DNA of 64,000 bases, from contig JAQOTA010000040.1 in NCBI GenBank assembly GCA_029532415.1, positions 26,848 through 90,847 of the forward strand, given 5' to 3'. Below are positions 13,170 to 23,753 of the stretch, in pieces (position 1 is the stretch's first letter; every line of letters begins with the position of its first letter). This DNA is from Marasmius tenuissimus. Its lineage: Eukaryota > Basidiomycota > Agaricomycetes > Agaricales > Marasmiaceae. The notes beneath the pieces were generated by a model, which saw only the letters and a program-made list of their open reading frames with translations, did not search any database and had not been told where the DNA came from. Position numbers and translations under genes: made by a program.

Positions 13170-15680
13170 TAAGGTAGCTTCGCCTCTGAAACCAGTTCGG
13201 AGGTCAAAAGTGGGGTTCGGAAGAGAGGTTTATAGGGTGTTTCGGGGAGTGTAGAGTTTGTTTGGTGCTTCGGAAGTGCGTTCTTAGGCTTCAACTAGCT
13301 TCAGAACCACTCGAACAGCGAGGGGCAACAAGTCAATCAAATCAAACAATGGCAATAAGACTCCAATCAAGTCTGTCAATGACCGAAGACCAACTGTCAA
13401 CGGCGAACAATATCCTCAGCCCAATTAGCTTCGGAAGTTCAACAATAGCTCAGCCAGTCAAGTCGGCGTCGCAGACAAACAATACAAAGTCAAGGTCAAG
13501 CAAGTGTTCAATGGATTTTCTAGGTTTGTGCAAACAAAGTTCTATTCCGTTCTAATGTCTCTCCAGAAGCGCTCCCGAGTCAACTGACTACCCAACAAGT
13601 GGACTAGCTTCGTATCCTCTGAATACTAATCGTACGGATTGCTTGGGGATTCTTGATGAAAACCCCACTGCTTATATACCCTAGGAGGCTCTAATTCTAC
13701 CTAATTGTACAAATATCGAAGAAATCATGCCTCGGAGGCATAAACTACCTACTTTGGAATATACTTGGAGAGTTTTGTGTTTAATCTACGCTTTTGAACC
13801 CAAAGTCAAAACCAATAATTTGCTTCGGAAGTATCATCAGCCTCGAACATTCTCTAACATTCTTTTCTTCCGGGTCTCTCCTATCAATGGTTCCGTTCTC
13901 CCTATCTGCCTCCGCAGCAGTGATGCTCCGGTTCCAGACTCTTCAATCATCATAGGTCATCCTGTTCTGTCTGCCTCCGAAGCATATACTCCCTTCATCT
14001 GAAGCAACGTACTGCCTCCGAAGTGCTAGTAGGTACCTATATTCCTCGAGTTACCCAGCCATCCGCAGCCAGGTCGATGTCCTTTCTGTAGGTCGGATAG
14101 CTCTGACGCCCTACCATCCATATGGTCGCCCCACTATATCCAATCCTGGTACCTTAGATACCGGGTAATAGTTCAATGGTTCAGCCAGAACTCCTACTCG
14201 ATTCTTCGGTACACCATTCCTTTCTTTCTCAGTCCCCTGCCTTCCAATGCAGTCAAGCGCTGCGTATGGCTACCAGCACCAACTATGCCCTTTGTACAGT
14301 CAATATCTCCATGTACGAGTACAGTGGAGGTACAGCTATGGGGCAATTCCTTTGATCACTTCTTGATCATTGTTTAGCGCCCAGTGCCTGGTTCGGATCC
14401 ATGCCTCCGAAGCGCTAATTTCCTGGTTTCCGAAGTAAAATTTCCACTTCTGCGGCAAGTCCAGAGGTCAGTATAAGCAAATACTAGGTCGCCCCAGTTC
14501 CTTGCTTACTTTTTCCCCGAGCGCACTATGGCATGCTTGCACAATATTGAAGATCACTTCCGCAACTTGCTCTATAGTAAGTCTCTCAATTTTCTAAACT
14601 CCGAGGCAGCTTGCTGACTCCCTCTTCAGAGTTGTATAAGCTCTGGTGGTATCCAGAAGACTACTCTAATAAGATCAAGGAGCGCCGCATCATCCTACCC
14701 ATTCCACTCGACGCAGAACGAGAGGCTATCCTCGGAATCATCTTCCAGCATTTCTTCCTCAGTCGCCATAGATCCATCTACTGGGGCTACGTGATTCGTT
14801 ACGACATGATCCAGGACGAAATCTATCTCTGCGAGGACACCTTTGACCACTTTATTCCTCACGACGCCAGGTCTGTTATTGACATGGTCGCCGAGTCCAT
14901 TGCTCGAGTTGGTTTCCTCGACTTCAAAACCGCTCGTACTCCTGGAGCCGTCAACGCTTGGATCGACGCCGTCGTCAGCTGTGCTGAGTGCCCAGCACCT
15001 CCGAAGCTTGACTATACCAAGCTCTCGTTCTTCCAATATTCCCCTGTCATGGGTCGTTGGCTCTCTCGATCCTTTTCTTTCTATAATCCTATTTTATGCG
15101 ATCCATTCTATACCGATTATCTAGATCATGAAACCTTCATTGATTCTTATTATCCTGAAGATTCCGACGTAGATAATTACTTCGGTTGGGATGAGGTAGC
15201 TCTAGCCAATATGGATGACTAGCGTAACCTGTAGTATACCTAGTATACTTGAATCAATCATGCCTCCGAGGCGAGGCCTCGACCTTATACCAAGCTTCTG
15301 AGGCTCGACTTAGTCTCGCTTTCCGACCATCCATGCTTCCGCGGTGACCTCCTCTGTCTATCCCTACTAGTACGGGTCTTCGTTAAGTCTGATTCTGTTA
15401 TTCTAATCCTTAGTACGATGCCTCCGAGCCACTGGAGATATTCCCTTGTTATGACTACAGGTCCTAGTCGTGCCTCCGAAGTGATACTTTTGTCAGTTAT
15501 ACGACTCCTACAGTTTTCAGAGATAAGGAGAGACGCCTCCGAGGCGCTATTCTTTCCTTATGCTAGGATCTGAGCCTTTTACTAGCCGCTCGGGACTCGC
15601 TCTAGTACTCGTATTACCTAGTCATTTCTTATCTGTTTTATGCTAAAATCGCACAAAAACAAGGCTCCGAAGCTGCTTTT
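13170..15680. repeat. Tract with at least 17 copies of a TGCCTCCGAAGC-like word
   Basis: A GC-rich near-palindrome, consensus about TGCCTCCGAAGC, recurs in both orientations. Copies include 13267 (GCTTCGGAAG), 13428, 13728 (TGCCTCGGAGGCA), 13821, 13971, 14013, 14403, 14600 (inside an intron), 14997 (inside the coding exon), 15261, 15419, 15471, 15534 (CGCCTCCGAGGCGC) and 15663. It surrounds the gene at 14528-15222 on both sides and is essentially absent elsewhere in the window. Host sequence between copies is AT-rich. No terminal repeats were found, so whether this is a mobile element is open. Confidence 0.65.
14528..15222 (+). CDS. Unrecognised 213-residue acidic protein
   Basis: Join(14528..14576, 14630..15222). 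The start MACLHNIEDHF precedes a clean 53-nt GT-AG intron (GTAAGT...TTCAG) containing a CTAAAC branch-like site, and the second exon stays open to a TAG. The protein is rich in Tyr, Phe, Asp and Trp (LWWYPEDY, IYWGYVIRYDMI, DYLDHETFIDSYYPED) and ends acidic. I recognise no domain, signal peptide or membrane span. The gene is embedded in the GCCTCCGAAGC-repeat tract, and one copy of the word is part of the coding sequence (PPKL region), so gene and repeat seem to have co-evolved. It may be a protein specific to an undescribed element, for example one that binds the repeated word; that is inference only. Confidence 0.6.
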
Positions 15681-16164
15681 TAATAGCAGGCGCTACAACG
15701 ACCATTCCCCACAGCTCTGAACGGGGAATCCGCTCCAGAACCTCCTATGCCATGCCGAGGGCTCTTGAGTGCACAGCAGCATCCAATGCCGGAGTTATCG
15801 ACGTGAACAAAGGATCTCCCACTCAGGAGTGCTGCTCGGCTCGAGTATTGTTGCCAACTTTGTCTACACTAGGGTCACTAACGGAGTTGTGCTGCGGCCT
15901 TCGAGAATGTTGTCATTGCTGCCACTATGGGCCCCAGAACGAGTGAAAGTCACTCCTTGACAAAGTGATTATCACTCGTCACTTGGAAACACAGTCAGTA
16001 AGGGTGAACTTCCATAAAGAGTGAGAATTTCAGAGGAGTCCATGTAAGGGTATTATAATACTTCCTTGTAATTACAAGGCAGAGCATTACAATGATTTGG
16101 CGGGCGGTTCAGGCCTTGATGCATTGTAATGGCTACCTGGCAAGCAGATATAAATAAAATTCAT

Positions 16165-16253
16165 GGTGACTTCAGGAGTGGAACCCTCAGCCTCTTGGTT
16201 AGCACTTATTGATTGTAGCCACCAGCAGGATTTACCAACTGAGCTATTGACCC
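16165..16253 (-). other. tRNA-like sequence (SINE-like head)
   Basis: Read on the minus strand, a Pol III A box (TAGCTCAGTTGG) is followed about 50 bases later by a B-box-like GGGTTCCACTCC and a 3' end TGAAGTCACC. The anticodon arm region holds a possible short intron. The acceptor stem pairs poorly and the B box has one deviation, so this is more likely a tRNA-derived relic than a working tRNA. Confidence 0.4.
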
Positions 16254-16290
16254 ATGTATTGGTGCATGCTACACATGGCACTTATACCCA

Positions 16291-16487
16291 TCCAACCCCA
16301 ACCCTAAACCTAACCCCTAACCTGGGGGGTGCCCCCCCAGACCCCTGCTATTCATATTCTCTCACCCCATACCCTAACCCTAACCCCTAAACTGGGGGCG
16401 TTCCCCCCCCCAGACCCCCCCCCTCCTAACCCGAACCCCTAACCTGGGGGGGCAAGCCCCCCAGACCCCCCAAACCTAACCTCCTAA
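16291..16487. repeat. Telomere-like CCCTAA/C-rich interstitial array
   Basis: Degenerate repeats of CCCTAA and CCCCTAA (for example ACCCTAACCCTAACCCCTAA) alternate with short GGGGGG/CCCCCC palindromic blocks. The unit matches the usual fungal telomere TTAGGG read on the other strand. The array is interstitial, in the centre of a nested transposable element, not at a chromosome end in this window. Confidence 0.7.
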
Positions 16488-16522
16488 GTTATTATAATCC
16501 AACCACAGTATTGGGTAAATAT

Positions 16523-16606
16523 GGTGTTATAACCCAGTTGGATTAACCTCTGAATGGGGACACCTGAATTCTTGAGGTGTTGAGTTCAACCCTTCCTGTT
16601 GCCACC
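16523..16606 (+). other. tRNA-like sequence with long variable arm
   Basis: An A-box-like segment (ATAACCCAGTTGG) is followed by a perfect hairpin ACACCT...AGGTGT where a Leu/Ser-type long variable arm would be. After it come a B-box-like GAGTTCAACCC and a 3' end GCCACC that pairs mostly with the 5' GGTGTTA. T-stem and anticodon-stem pairing are poor, so it is probably a relic. It faces away from the other tRNA-like copy at 16165-16253. Confidence 0.4.
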
Positions 16607-17584
16607 ACTAATTGCATTTACTTTTATTTTGACAGGTGTCACTGCATTATAATGGACCAAGGTGCCAGAAATATAGTAACCAGGAAGTCATTACAATGCA
16701 TATAGGCCCTTGACCACCAGCCAAATCATTGTAATGGCTTGCCTTGTAGTTACAGCAATCATTATAATAACCCTACATGGTGTGTTGAATTTCAAGTGAC
16801 TCGTATACAGAGTGAGGCCAAATTGAGGACAGACCACGACTTCGAAACAGAGTGAACACAAATATCACCACCTGAAGCCAAAGTTTTCACCAACGTCACT
16901 TGGTGCGGCACTTTGACCTCACTCTGTTTTCGCAACATGGGATCGGTGCCGTTGGGCTATAAAACACGGTATATGTGCCCAATGTCCTCCCAACACCCCT
17001 TTGTCTAAATCCATCATGAACAGGCTTGTTCCTTCACTTAGGTGACAGAGCCTTTCCATCAACTATTGTTCCAAGGCTACCACGGCAAGAACACTCGAGG
17101 CGACACTATACCTCACTATACAGCAACGATTCCGACGACATTGGGTAAGGCTATCTTGCGGAGTCGGACTGTTACCAGCTGCCGTCATGCCTGCACACTA
17201 TGAGCCCAAGGCCGGGTTGAATTGAGTGGGTTGCGCCCTGGTTTTGCCGATTCAGTGCCTTTTCTAGTAGAAAGCTATTGAAACTGAAAGTCAGTATTTT
17301 TAACGATGTACTAGGGAACCTTGTGAAATCAATGTTCATGCACCCTTTCACTAGAAAACGAGGGGAAAACTATCCGATGCCCAATATGGCAGGCCACCGC
17401 CTTGCAAAACAACCATCAACACGGTCGACTGCGTCGAGTGCACGAGCCTCAAGCGAGCACCGGTGCACGTGTGCACATGTTGATTTGACTATGGTCAGTT
17501 ACTTAGCTCGGGCTCATGTCCATTGACGACACATGCTATATCTTGAACAGCTAGCTCACTTTCTGGGTCAAGCTCATGGCTACT

Positions 17585-18101
17585 TTCAACATTAGGCAGT
17601 TTGCGCGGCTCGACAAGTGTGCGAAAGCATTGCGTAATACGAACCTGTTCGAGATTGGGCCTTTTTTACGTTGCGTGAGGCCATCAACACTGGCCAGTTC
17701 TGCATACATCCCGCACCAGAAATTGTTCTCGCACAGCAGAAATCAATTCAGAGAGACGCAGAAACACTTTGTAACACTGAAAATGGCTATTCCCTTCCAG
17801 TAATCTCATGATAGAGGTGGACTCGAGCACGAACAATATGGCTGGTGACGTCACAGGTAAATTCTTGCTGATCTATAGCCCCTCCTGGTCAAGAGACTGG
17901 CTTCTCATGATATCTTTAATGGTCCGGAGACTCAACCACATCTTTCTGAGGGATTTTGGACCAGGAGAGAGTCCTTCAGAAGGAAAATATGCGTGAGCTT
18001 GAAGGTGGTCTCACGCAACGCAAAAAAGGCCAAATCTCGAACAAGTTCGTATTACGCAATGTTTTCGCACACTTGTTGAGCCACGCAAACTGCCTATTGA
18101 A
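17585..18101. mobile_element. Second nested TIR element (about 0.5 kb)
   Basis: The segment 17585-17690 (TTAGGCAGTTTGCG, AAGTGTGCGAAA, CATTGCGTAATACGAAC, GTTCGAGATT, GGCCTTTTTT, CGTTGCGTGAG) is repeated as a reverse complement at 18001-18101 with about 90 percent identity by eye. The centre has no gene. It is inserted in the CACTA element just upstream of the coiled-coil gene. I could not define a target duplication. Confidence 0.7.
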
Positions 18102-18210
18102 CTTCAATCTCCACACCCACACACCCTGATCCAGTCGCGTTGTGATCAACGTGTATCACCAATACGGACAATGCTCGCGTGAATTTCACTAGGTATGTCT
18201 GTTGATTGTG

Positions 18211-18218
18211 TATATAAG
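18211..18218 (+). promoter_or_regulatory. TATA box (TATATAAG)
   Basis: It lies 44 bases upstream of the start codon of the coiled-coil gene at 18262, a typical distance for a compact fungal promoter. Confidence 0.5.
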
Positions 18219-18261
18219 AGCTCGCAACTGACAACACTCTCTACTTAAGCCATTCCACGAC

Positions 18262-19017
18262 ATGTTCTCAGACATCCACATGCAGCCTCCAGACTTTCTA
18301 TCCGACGACTTGCCTTCAGTTTCAAGCTGCAACAGCAGCGAGATTAATGAAAAAGGCTGGCTGGACACAGAGGACTTGTACAACAGAGACCGCATGCACA
18401 CTGATGTCGATTTCGAGAGTACCAGGTGAGTTGTGTAGACAAAAGCGGGCATTCTTCTTGCTAAATTACAAGTCTCCAGTTCTGAACTTGACCTCGACTC
18501 TCGAATGTTCCTTTTGGATCATATTGAAGAATGCAACCATCACACGGCTACCCCAGTCTCCGATTCAGATGGTGATGCAACCGTTTGTGCTGATGAAGCT
18601 GAAGTGTGCGTGATCTTGGGGTTTGGTCAAAGGTACAAGCCATACTATTATCAACACTAACATCCTTGCTAATCCAAACCCTTGTATATCTATAGTACTA
18701 GTCCGTTCATCAAGATCAACCAGGAACACTATATCAGGGAGCTTGACGCGCAGCATGCAATTCAAGATATCAGATACGAGAATGAGTGTCAACTCCGCAG
18801 GCTCCATCATGACAACGATATACGTGTGGCCAACCTCGAGCGTGAAGTATCGCGTCTTCAGGAACAGCTCGGACTCTGGCGCAAGCTTGCAGTGACAGTT
18901 GTGGAGGGCACAGATAGAGATGTTCAGAAGTGGATAGGGTGCTTGAATGATGCCATGCTCTGGGGTATCGAGGAAATGGACATACCGCAGGCATTCAGTG
19001 ACGACGTCTGTGACTGA
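18262..19017 (+). CDS. CACTA-element coiled-coil accessory protein (203 residues)
   Basis: Join(18262..18425, 18480..18605, 18696..19017). All junctions agree in phase, and the second intron ends after CTAAT and CTATAG. The N-terminal half is acidic and Ser/Asp-rich (DFLSDDLPSVSSCNSS, SDSDGDA). The C-terminal half is a charged helix with coiled-coil spacing (AIQDIRYENECQLRRL, NLEREVSRLQEQLGLW), ending in DDVCD. It sits inside the CACTA element, opposite in strand to the transposase and just downstream of its 3' end. By analogy with En/Spm, which encodes a DNA-binding partner next to its transposase, this may bind subterminal repeats; that is inference. The frame is intact, unlike the transposase. 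Confidence 0.7.
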
Positions 19018-19110
19018 AAGGCTCTTGGTACTATTGTTTTTGAATACTTTTCAGATTCTATCTTCTGTTTGTCAGAATATACATATCATTATAAGTCTAC
19101 ATGTCATCAG

Positions 19111-22100
19111 CTAGCTGTTGGGTACATAACACGAGCGTTGTAAGTCACCGCTATGGTCAAGAATAGCCCATTGATTAGATGGGTGTGGAATGCGGCCAAC
19201 AAGACACTGCACACTAGTAATGTCAACCACTTCCTTGGCCCCCATTCTGGAGTAGTAGGGCATTTTTAAACCATTTCCTTCCTTGATGTTGGTGCATTGA
19301 TGGATCCCCGCAAGTAATAGAGTTGTGTCGTCTTCAATTCCGAGGGAGGGTGTAGCAGGAAAAGGGACTACGAAAATGTGATTAAACTGGCCATAGAATG
19401 TTTGGTTGACGAATTGCGGGTGTCGCCCTCGACGGGAAGCATGAATATCAACAAGTAGATCATACTATCATGGCCACCGTTGAGCTCCTGACAAAAATGG
19501 CGACTGCTGAGACTTACTTTAACCCAGGTAGTGTCTCTTGTGTCTTCCTGCGGCTTCTCAAGGCTCGACGCCTTCATATCATCACCTGCCTCCAGACGCC
19601 GAACCTTTCCCCACTGGGAAACCCTGTCACCTTGATAGTGCTTGTTGATTTCGGCAATGGTGGTGTCGTACCGAGTCGCAAGGCAGATTTTGATTTTTTC
19701 GTGCCAAAGAGAAGGTATTGTCGTCGATGGTTTTGACGGGGGAAGCAGGATACAAGTCAGGTCTGGGTCATCAAAACACATCAGTATGACCTACAAACAA
19801 AACCCAACATAATGTAGACCAACGTACAGTCTGGATGAGAAAAGGAACCACTTGGGGTTTTCATCGCTCGTTTTTTGTGAGGTCGCATCTCGAGTTTGTC
19901 ATGCAAGTTATACATGATTTTGATGTGAGAAAGCTGCACGAATGATGTGATGTAGTTGTCAATTGCAGCGAAGGGGTGGCGGCGACTCTTAATAGCAGGC
20001 TGTAGCCACCCACAGTAGTGTTCCATTGGAAATGCCCAGTAAGTCCACACTGGTCCGACCCATTTGAGTCCGTCAACAATATGAAGGAGGGCATGAAGAG
20101 TAAGGGGGCAAGCACGAGCACATTCGGGGTCATATTGGTAGTATAATCTATGACGATGGCAGTGAGCAATAAAATATTAACTGACTGTCATGGCATGCTT
20201 ACTTTTCGTACTCTTCAACCCAGGCTTTGAAGCCGTGACGTACCTCCTCCACCCGGGATGTGGATAACTCGAATTCCAGGCATAGTTTGATTAGCTTGAC
20301 CAACTCAATAAAATGCCGGTAGTAGACTGGTCGGGGAAAGCGGTCTTTAAGGAGAACAGCACCAAGATGCTGGAACCAAGATGAGTAGGCATCGGCAGTC
20401 ATGGCGGTCTTGTCGTCGGCAATGTCAGGAGGTTTTGTCCCGAATGCTGAAGGTATGTGTTTTCCCGCCGCCAGTGTCTCTTTTCCAACAGTCTCCCAGA
20501 TTCCCGCTTTGAACTCATACTCCCCACTGCCCTCATCAAGGTCCTTATAGGTACCAGTCCAGAGACTGATCAAATTTTTTGCGTTGTTCTCGAACACGAG
20601 ATGCATAAAATCGAAGGGAAAGGAATATGGATAGATGACAGAGGATAGGTTGTAGAAGATTGAGGTCCCTTTGATTCCATATTGAGTGGAGAGTGTTTTG
20701 GCAGCGGTGAGCGTGTCGGCAAACTGTACTTCTTCTGCTTGGGCCCGCATCTGAGTATGTGAGCGCATTGGCAGGTTGAGAGGTTTGTAGCAGTGAACGG
20801 TGTCTGGGTCATCATCAACAGATGGATAGGAGGAACGATCAAGAGGGACATAGTAAATCTTGCCGTCTGGCACTCGTACACCATGTATGTTGCACCAGTG
20901 GCAAGGTCGGAGACCATTATGACCAACAGTGCGTGATGCCATTGACATAGCTGGGATGTCTCCAAAGATAATCATCAAGAACGTGCGAAGCGTGAAACCA
21001 TCTTCTTGAGAAACATCAAAAGCGTGGGTGCCCCTTGATAAGATCATCAACTCTTGGACTAGAGGCCAAAGGAATGAGTCGAAGTCTTTTGGCTTCTTGG
21101 GACCTGGAATCACCCCAACACACAGGACGTTCTCAAGGTGGAACCGAATCTCGGGCGGTAGGTTGTAAAGAAAGATGAGGAGTGGCCAACACGTCTTCTT
21201 CCGACGACGCCAAGGTGCAAACCCGTCAGTCGACAATCTAAGTGCGATATCGTGCTTGTCCTCAAAGTGCTTGAATGGCAGCTCAATGTCTCCTACTGAA
21301 ACATTGGTTTTTCACAGCTCTTCGTACAGCTTCCCATCAAACACGTCACGAATTCCTCTATCAGGTGACTTCTGGAACGTGGAGCAGTACTTCAGCTTCT
21401 CAATCATAGAGAGGTTGTGGTAGTAAGCGATTAGTCGGGGAATGAGGGGGATGTAAGTGAAACACTTTTGTGGTCAACCGGATCCCTCTGCTCGATATTG
21501 GGGCTCCTTGCAGTCAAAACATTGCTTGTCTTTGTCTCGGGCGCCAACAAAAAGACAGCAAGAATTGATGCAACAGTCATAGTATGTTGGCATGAACTGA
21601 GAGAGCCACTTTGCTCGGGCAGCCGTAACCTTCCAAGACTGTACGTTGGATTCTGGAAAAGCACAGCTAAGAGATTCGAAAGCATCAACCGTCATATGAT
21701 TCTTGATTTTGAGTGCAAAATGACGGAGTAGTGCTATCTCATCATCGGTAAGTTCTAGTCCTTTGAGCAAAAAAAGTGAAATGAGGACATTGGTGTTACC
21801 ACGAATTGATGCTAACTACTCACCGAAGTCAACCAACTCCCTTTCCAACTCATCATCCATAGCATCCTCTAAGCTGATCCCATCGAATCCCGCTTCCACG
21901 TAGTCGGCCTCCTCCATGTCTTGCAACCAATCAACGCCATGCTCATCATCAAGGGCCTGGTCGTGCTCTCTCTCTTCCTCGTCTTCACTCTCTGGCGCAT
22001 CCTCAATGGTTATGGTCCTGGGCCGTAGAACTCTTGGTTCTGGCATAGACGTCTGCGGTAAAGGGTCCTGGTGGAAGACAGCACCCATCGCAACGTCACC

Positions 22101-22493
22101 AGTGCCATCTCCTAACCCCGCAAAAACCTCTTCATTTCCCTCCCCTGCATTCAACCCAAACAGAGGTCCATCCACAACAGTCATATTGTGATCATCACCA
22201 ATAGGATCCAGAGCCGAAGCCTCTCCTATGTCTTCCTGACAATCACCATGTGCACCTTCATCATCACTAGGAATGTCAACATCCATCGCGAGGCTCTCGG
22301 CGTCAGACTCATCAAAGTCAACATCAAATGTAGGGCGGCGACGGCGGGTTCGATTGGGAATGTCAACTTGAGGTCGGGATTTTCCTTCCAGGTGAGCTTG
22401 GATTGTTTTCTCGTTGAGTTTGCGACCACAATGGGGGCAGATACTAGACGTGGAGCGAGATTTTTTCGATTTAGAGGGACGTCCAGGTGGCAT
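19111..22493 (-). pseudogene. Tnp2-family CACTA transposase with two premature stops
   Basis: Complement of join(19111..19464, 19518..19762, 19828..20147, 20203..21760, 21824..22493). Phases agree at four introns of 53-65 nt, giving 1,048 codons before the final stop. The N-terminus is basic with a CPHCG...H motif, then a long acidic linker. The core carries Tnp2 hallmarks: YIPLIPRL, LSTDGF, PPEIRFHLEN, GVIPGPKKPKDFDSFLWPL, CHWCNIHG, FDFMHLVFEN, HALLHIVDGLKWVGPVWTYWAFPMEHYCG, and QTFYGQFNH near the C-terminus. Two in-frame TGA codons, at 21474-21476 and 21312-21314, interrupt the part just before the core. The first sits where relatives usually have a basic residue, so a CGA-to-TGA change is plausible. 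No intron can remove either. It matches the Transposase_21 (Tnp2-like) family and is probably inactive. Confidence 0.88.
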
Positions 22494-22859
22494 GGTTCTC
22501 CCGGTATAATGCTGGCATATTCAGGATGGTTTATTGATATCGCTCAACGCGGGCAGTTATAGGGATCCGAACTTGGTGAAGAGGAGAAAAATGACAAATA
22601 TATATCACGCTAGTCATCCAAATCATACAGGATACATGATCGCTACGCGGTCACATGTGCGAGTCTGAAACCGCTGAGCATTAGAACAAGAGAGTGAAAA
22701 GAATATAAATCAAACCCGTACCTTTCAGTAGGTCAACCAAAGTTGACCCCCAACTGCTACCTTCAAGCAATTCCCGCATATCACACACCATGTCTTCATT
22801 CTCTGCCAACACTCGCTACCAACAATGGCGGGATCTTGCCAATTAACCAGGGTCCAGCC

Positions 22860-23753
22860 ATGCCAAATGGCCAGAACACACCTGGTATTCAACAGTCAAT
22901 CTCACCTGAACGAATGTACACTGACTGGTGATGAACTTATCATAGCTGTGACTTTCCCCACTCTGTACCACTTTGGACAGCTGCCCCCCGGTCTTCCAGG
23001 TACCAGCCCTTTGATGCCTGGTGTTCAATTCAACATTGGTGCAGGTGCGAGTCCTGGGTCTCAACCAACGTGGAGTCAACAATGGGATGCACTTCAAGGT
23101 AATGTAGCCTCCTCACTGATCCAATTTGCTGCTGAATTGTCCTCGTATAGCCGAGATGGTTCGTCTCCAGGGCCTGGCAGTGTCTATGAACACATCAGGT
23201 GTCGCAGATTCAAGCATGCATCGGAATGTTGAACGTGGAGCTGCCTCTGTGCCAGCTCCCTTGACCGAAGGTGATGGAGAAGGTGAAGGTACTGGCAGTG
23301 ATCAGACTGCGGCCATAATCGAGGTTATTCACAAGCCAAAGGGAGAGGCAGGTAGTCGACAGAAGGGATACAATCTGCAGGACGCGATGAGGATGACAGA
23401 CGACAAGGATTTACCAGGAATTCTTGGTATGGTGATGTTTGCTCGTTTTCACCAGCACGTGTTGAGCTGATTTCTCTCACAGTCTGTGGTCCGTTTGAGC
23501 GCCGTACGCGCGGGGATCAAATATCATCGCAGCTATCGTCGACAAGACCTTGAGGTCATCAGCAATGTTTGTAAACTGGTGTGTGCAACTCGTTTCTACT
23601 CAATTCAACCAATCTCATGTATCATACCTTACCCAGGTTGTGAAGAATATTCCCTACCTCACCAAGAAACGGTTCCCTACATATTGGCCCATTACCGAAG
23701 CATTGAAACAGCACATCAACAACCGCCGAAGCTACTTGAATAGTCAGTCTTAG
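22860..23753 (+). CDS. Third CACTA-element gene, function unknown
   Basis: Supported exons are 22981..23098, 23151..23431, 23483..23578 and 23637..23753; phases agree and each intron (51-58 nt) has GT...AG. The encoded segments are Gly/Pro-rich (LPPGLPGTSPLMPG), then acidic with a KGYNLQDAMRM stretch, then a basic helical C-terminus ending NNRRSYLNSQS. An upstream exon at 22860-22927 (MPNGQNTPGIQQ) looks coding, but its phase is one base off, next to a run of six C at 22984-22989. An indel or a different start is therefore likely. Similar short charged genes accompany Tnp2 transposases in other basidiomycete elements; I do not know the function. It is divergent from the transposase across a gap of about 370 bases. 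Confidence 0.5.

Larger units (their letters stand above)
16041..16780. mobile_element. Nested TIR element with about 100-bp inverted repeats
   Basis: The left end CATGTAAGGGTATTATAAT matches the complement of the right end, CATGTAGGGTTATTATAAT. The match goes on for about 100 bases through ACAAGGC, CATTACAATGATTTGGC and GCATTGTAATG. The termini sit in CATG on each side, so the duplication may be CATG or TA. It lies inside the CACTA element and therefore inserted later. Its interior contains two tRNA-like sequences and a telomere-like C-rich array, and no protein gene. Confidence 0.75.

Noticed and set aside
16165..16606. Two working tRNA genes
   Set aside because: A and B boxes can be seen but acceptor, anticodon and T stems do not pair properly, so they are called tRNA-like relics.
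19465..19517. Frameshift near the C-terminus of the Tnp2 transposase
   Set aside because: An intron with GT...AG restores the frame exactly into the conserved QTFYGQFNH region, so no frameshift is needed there.
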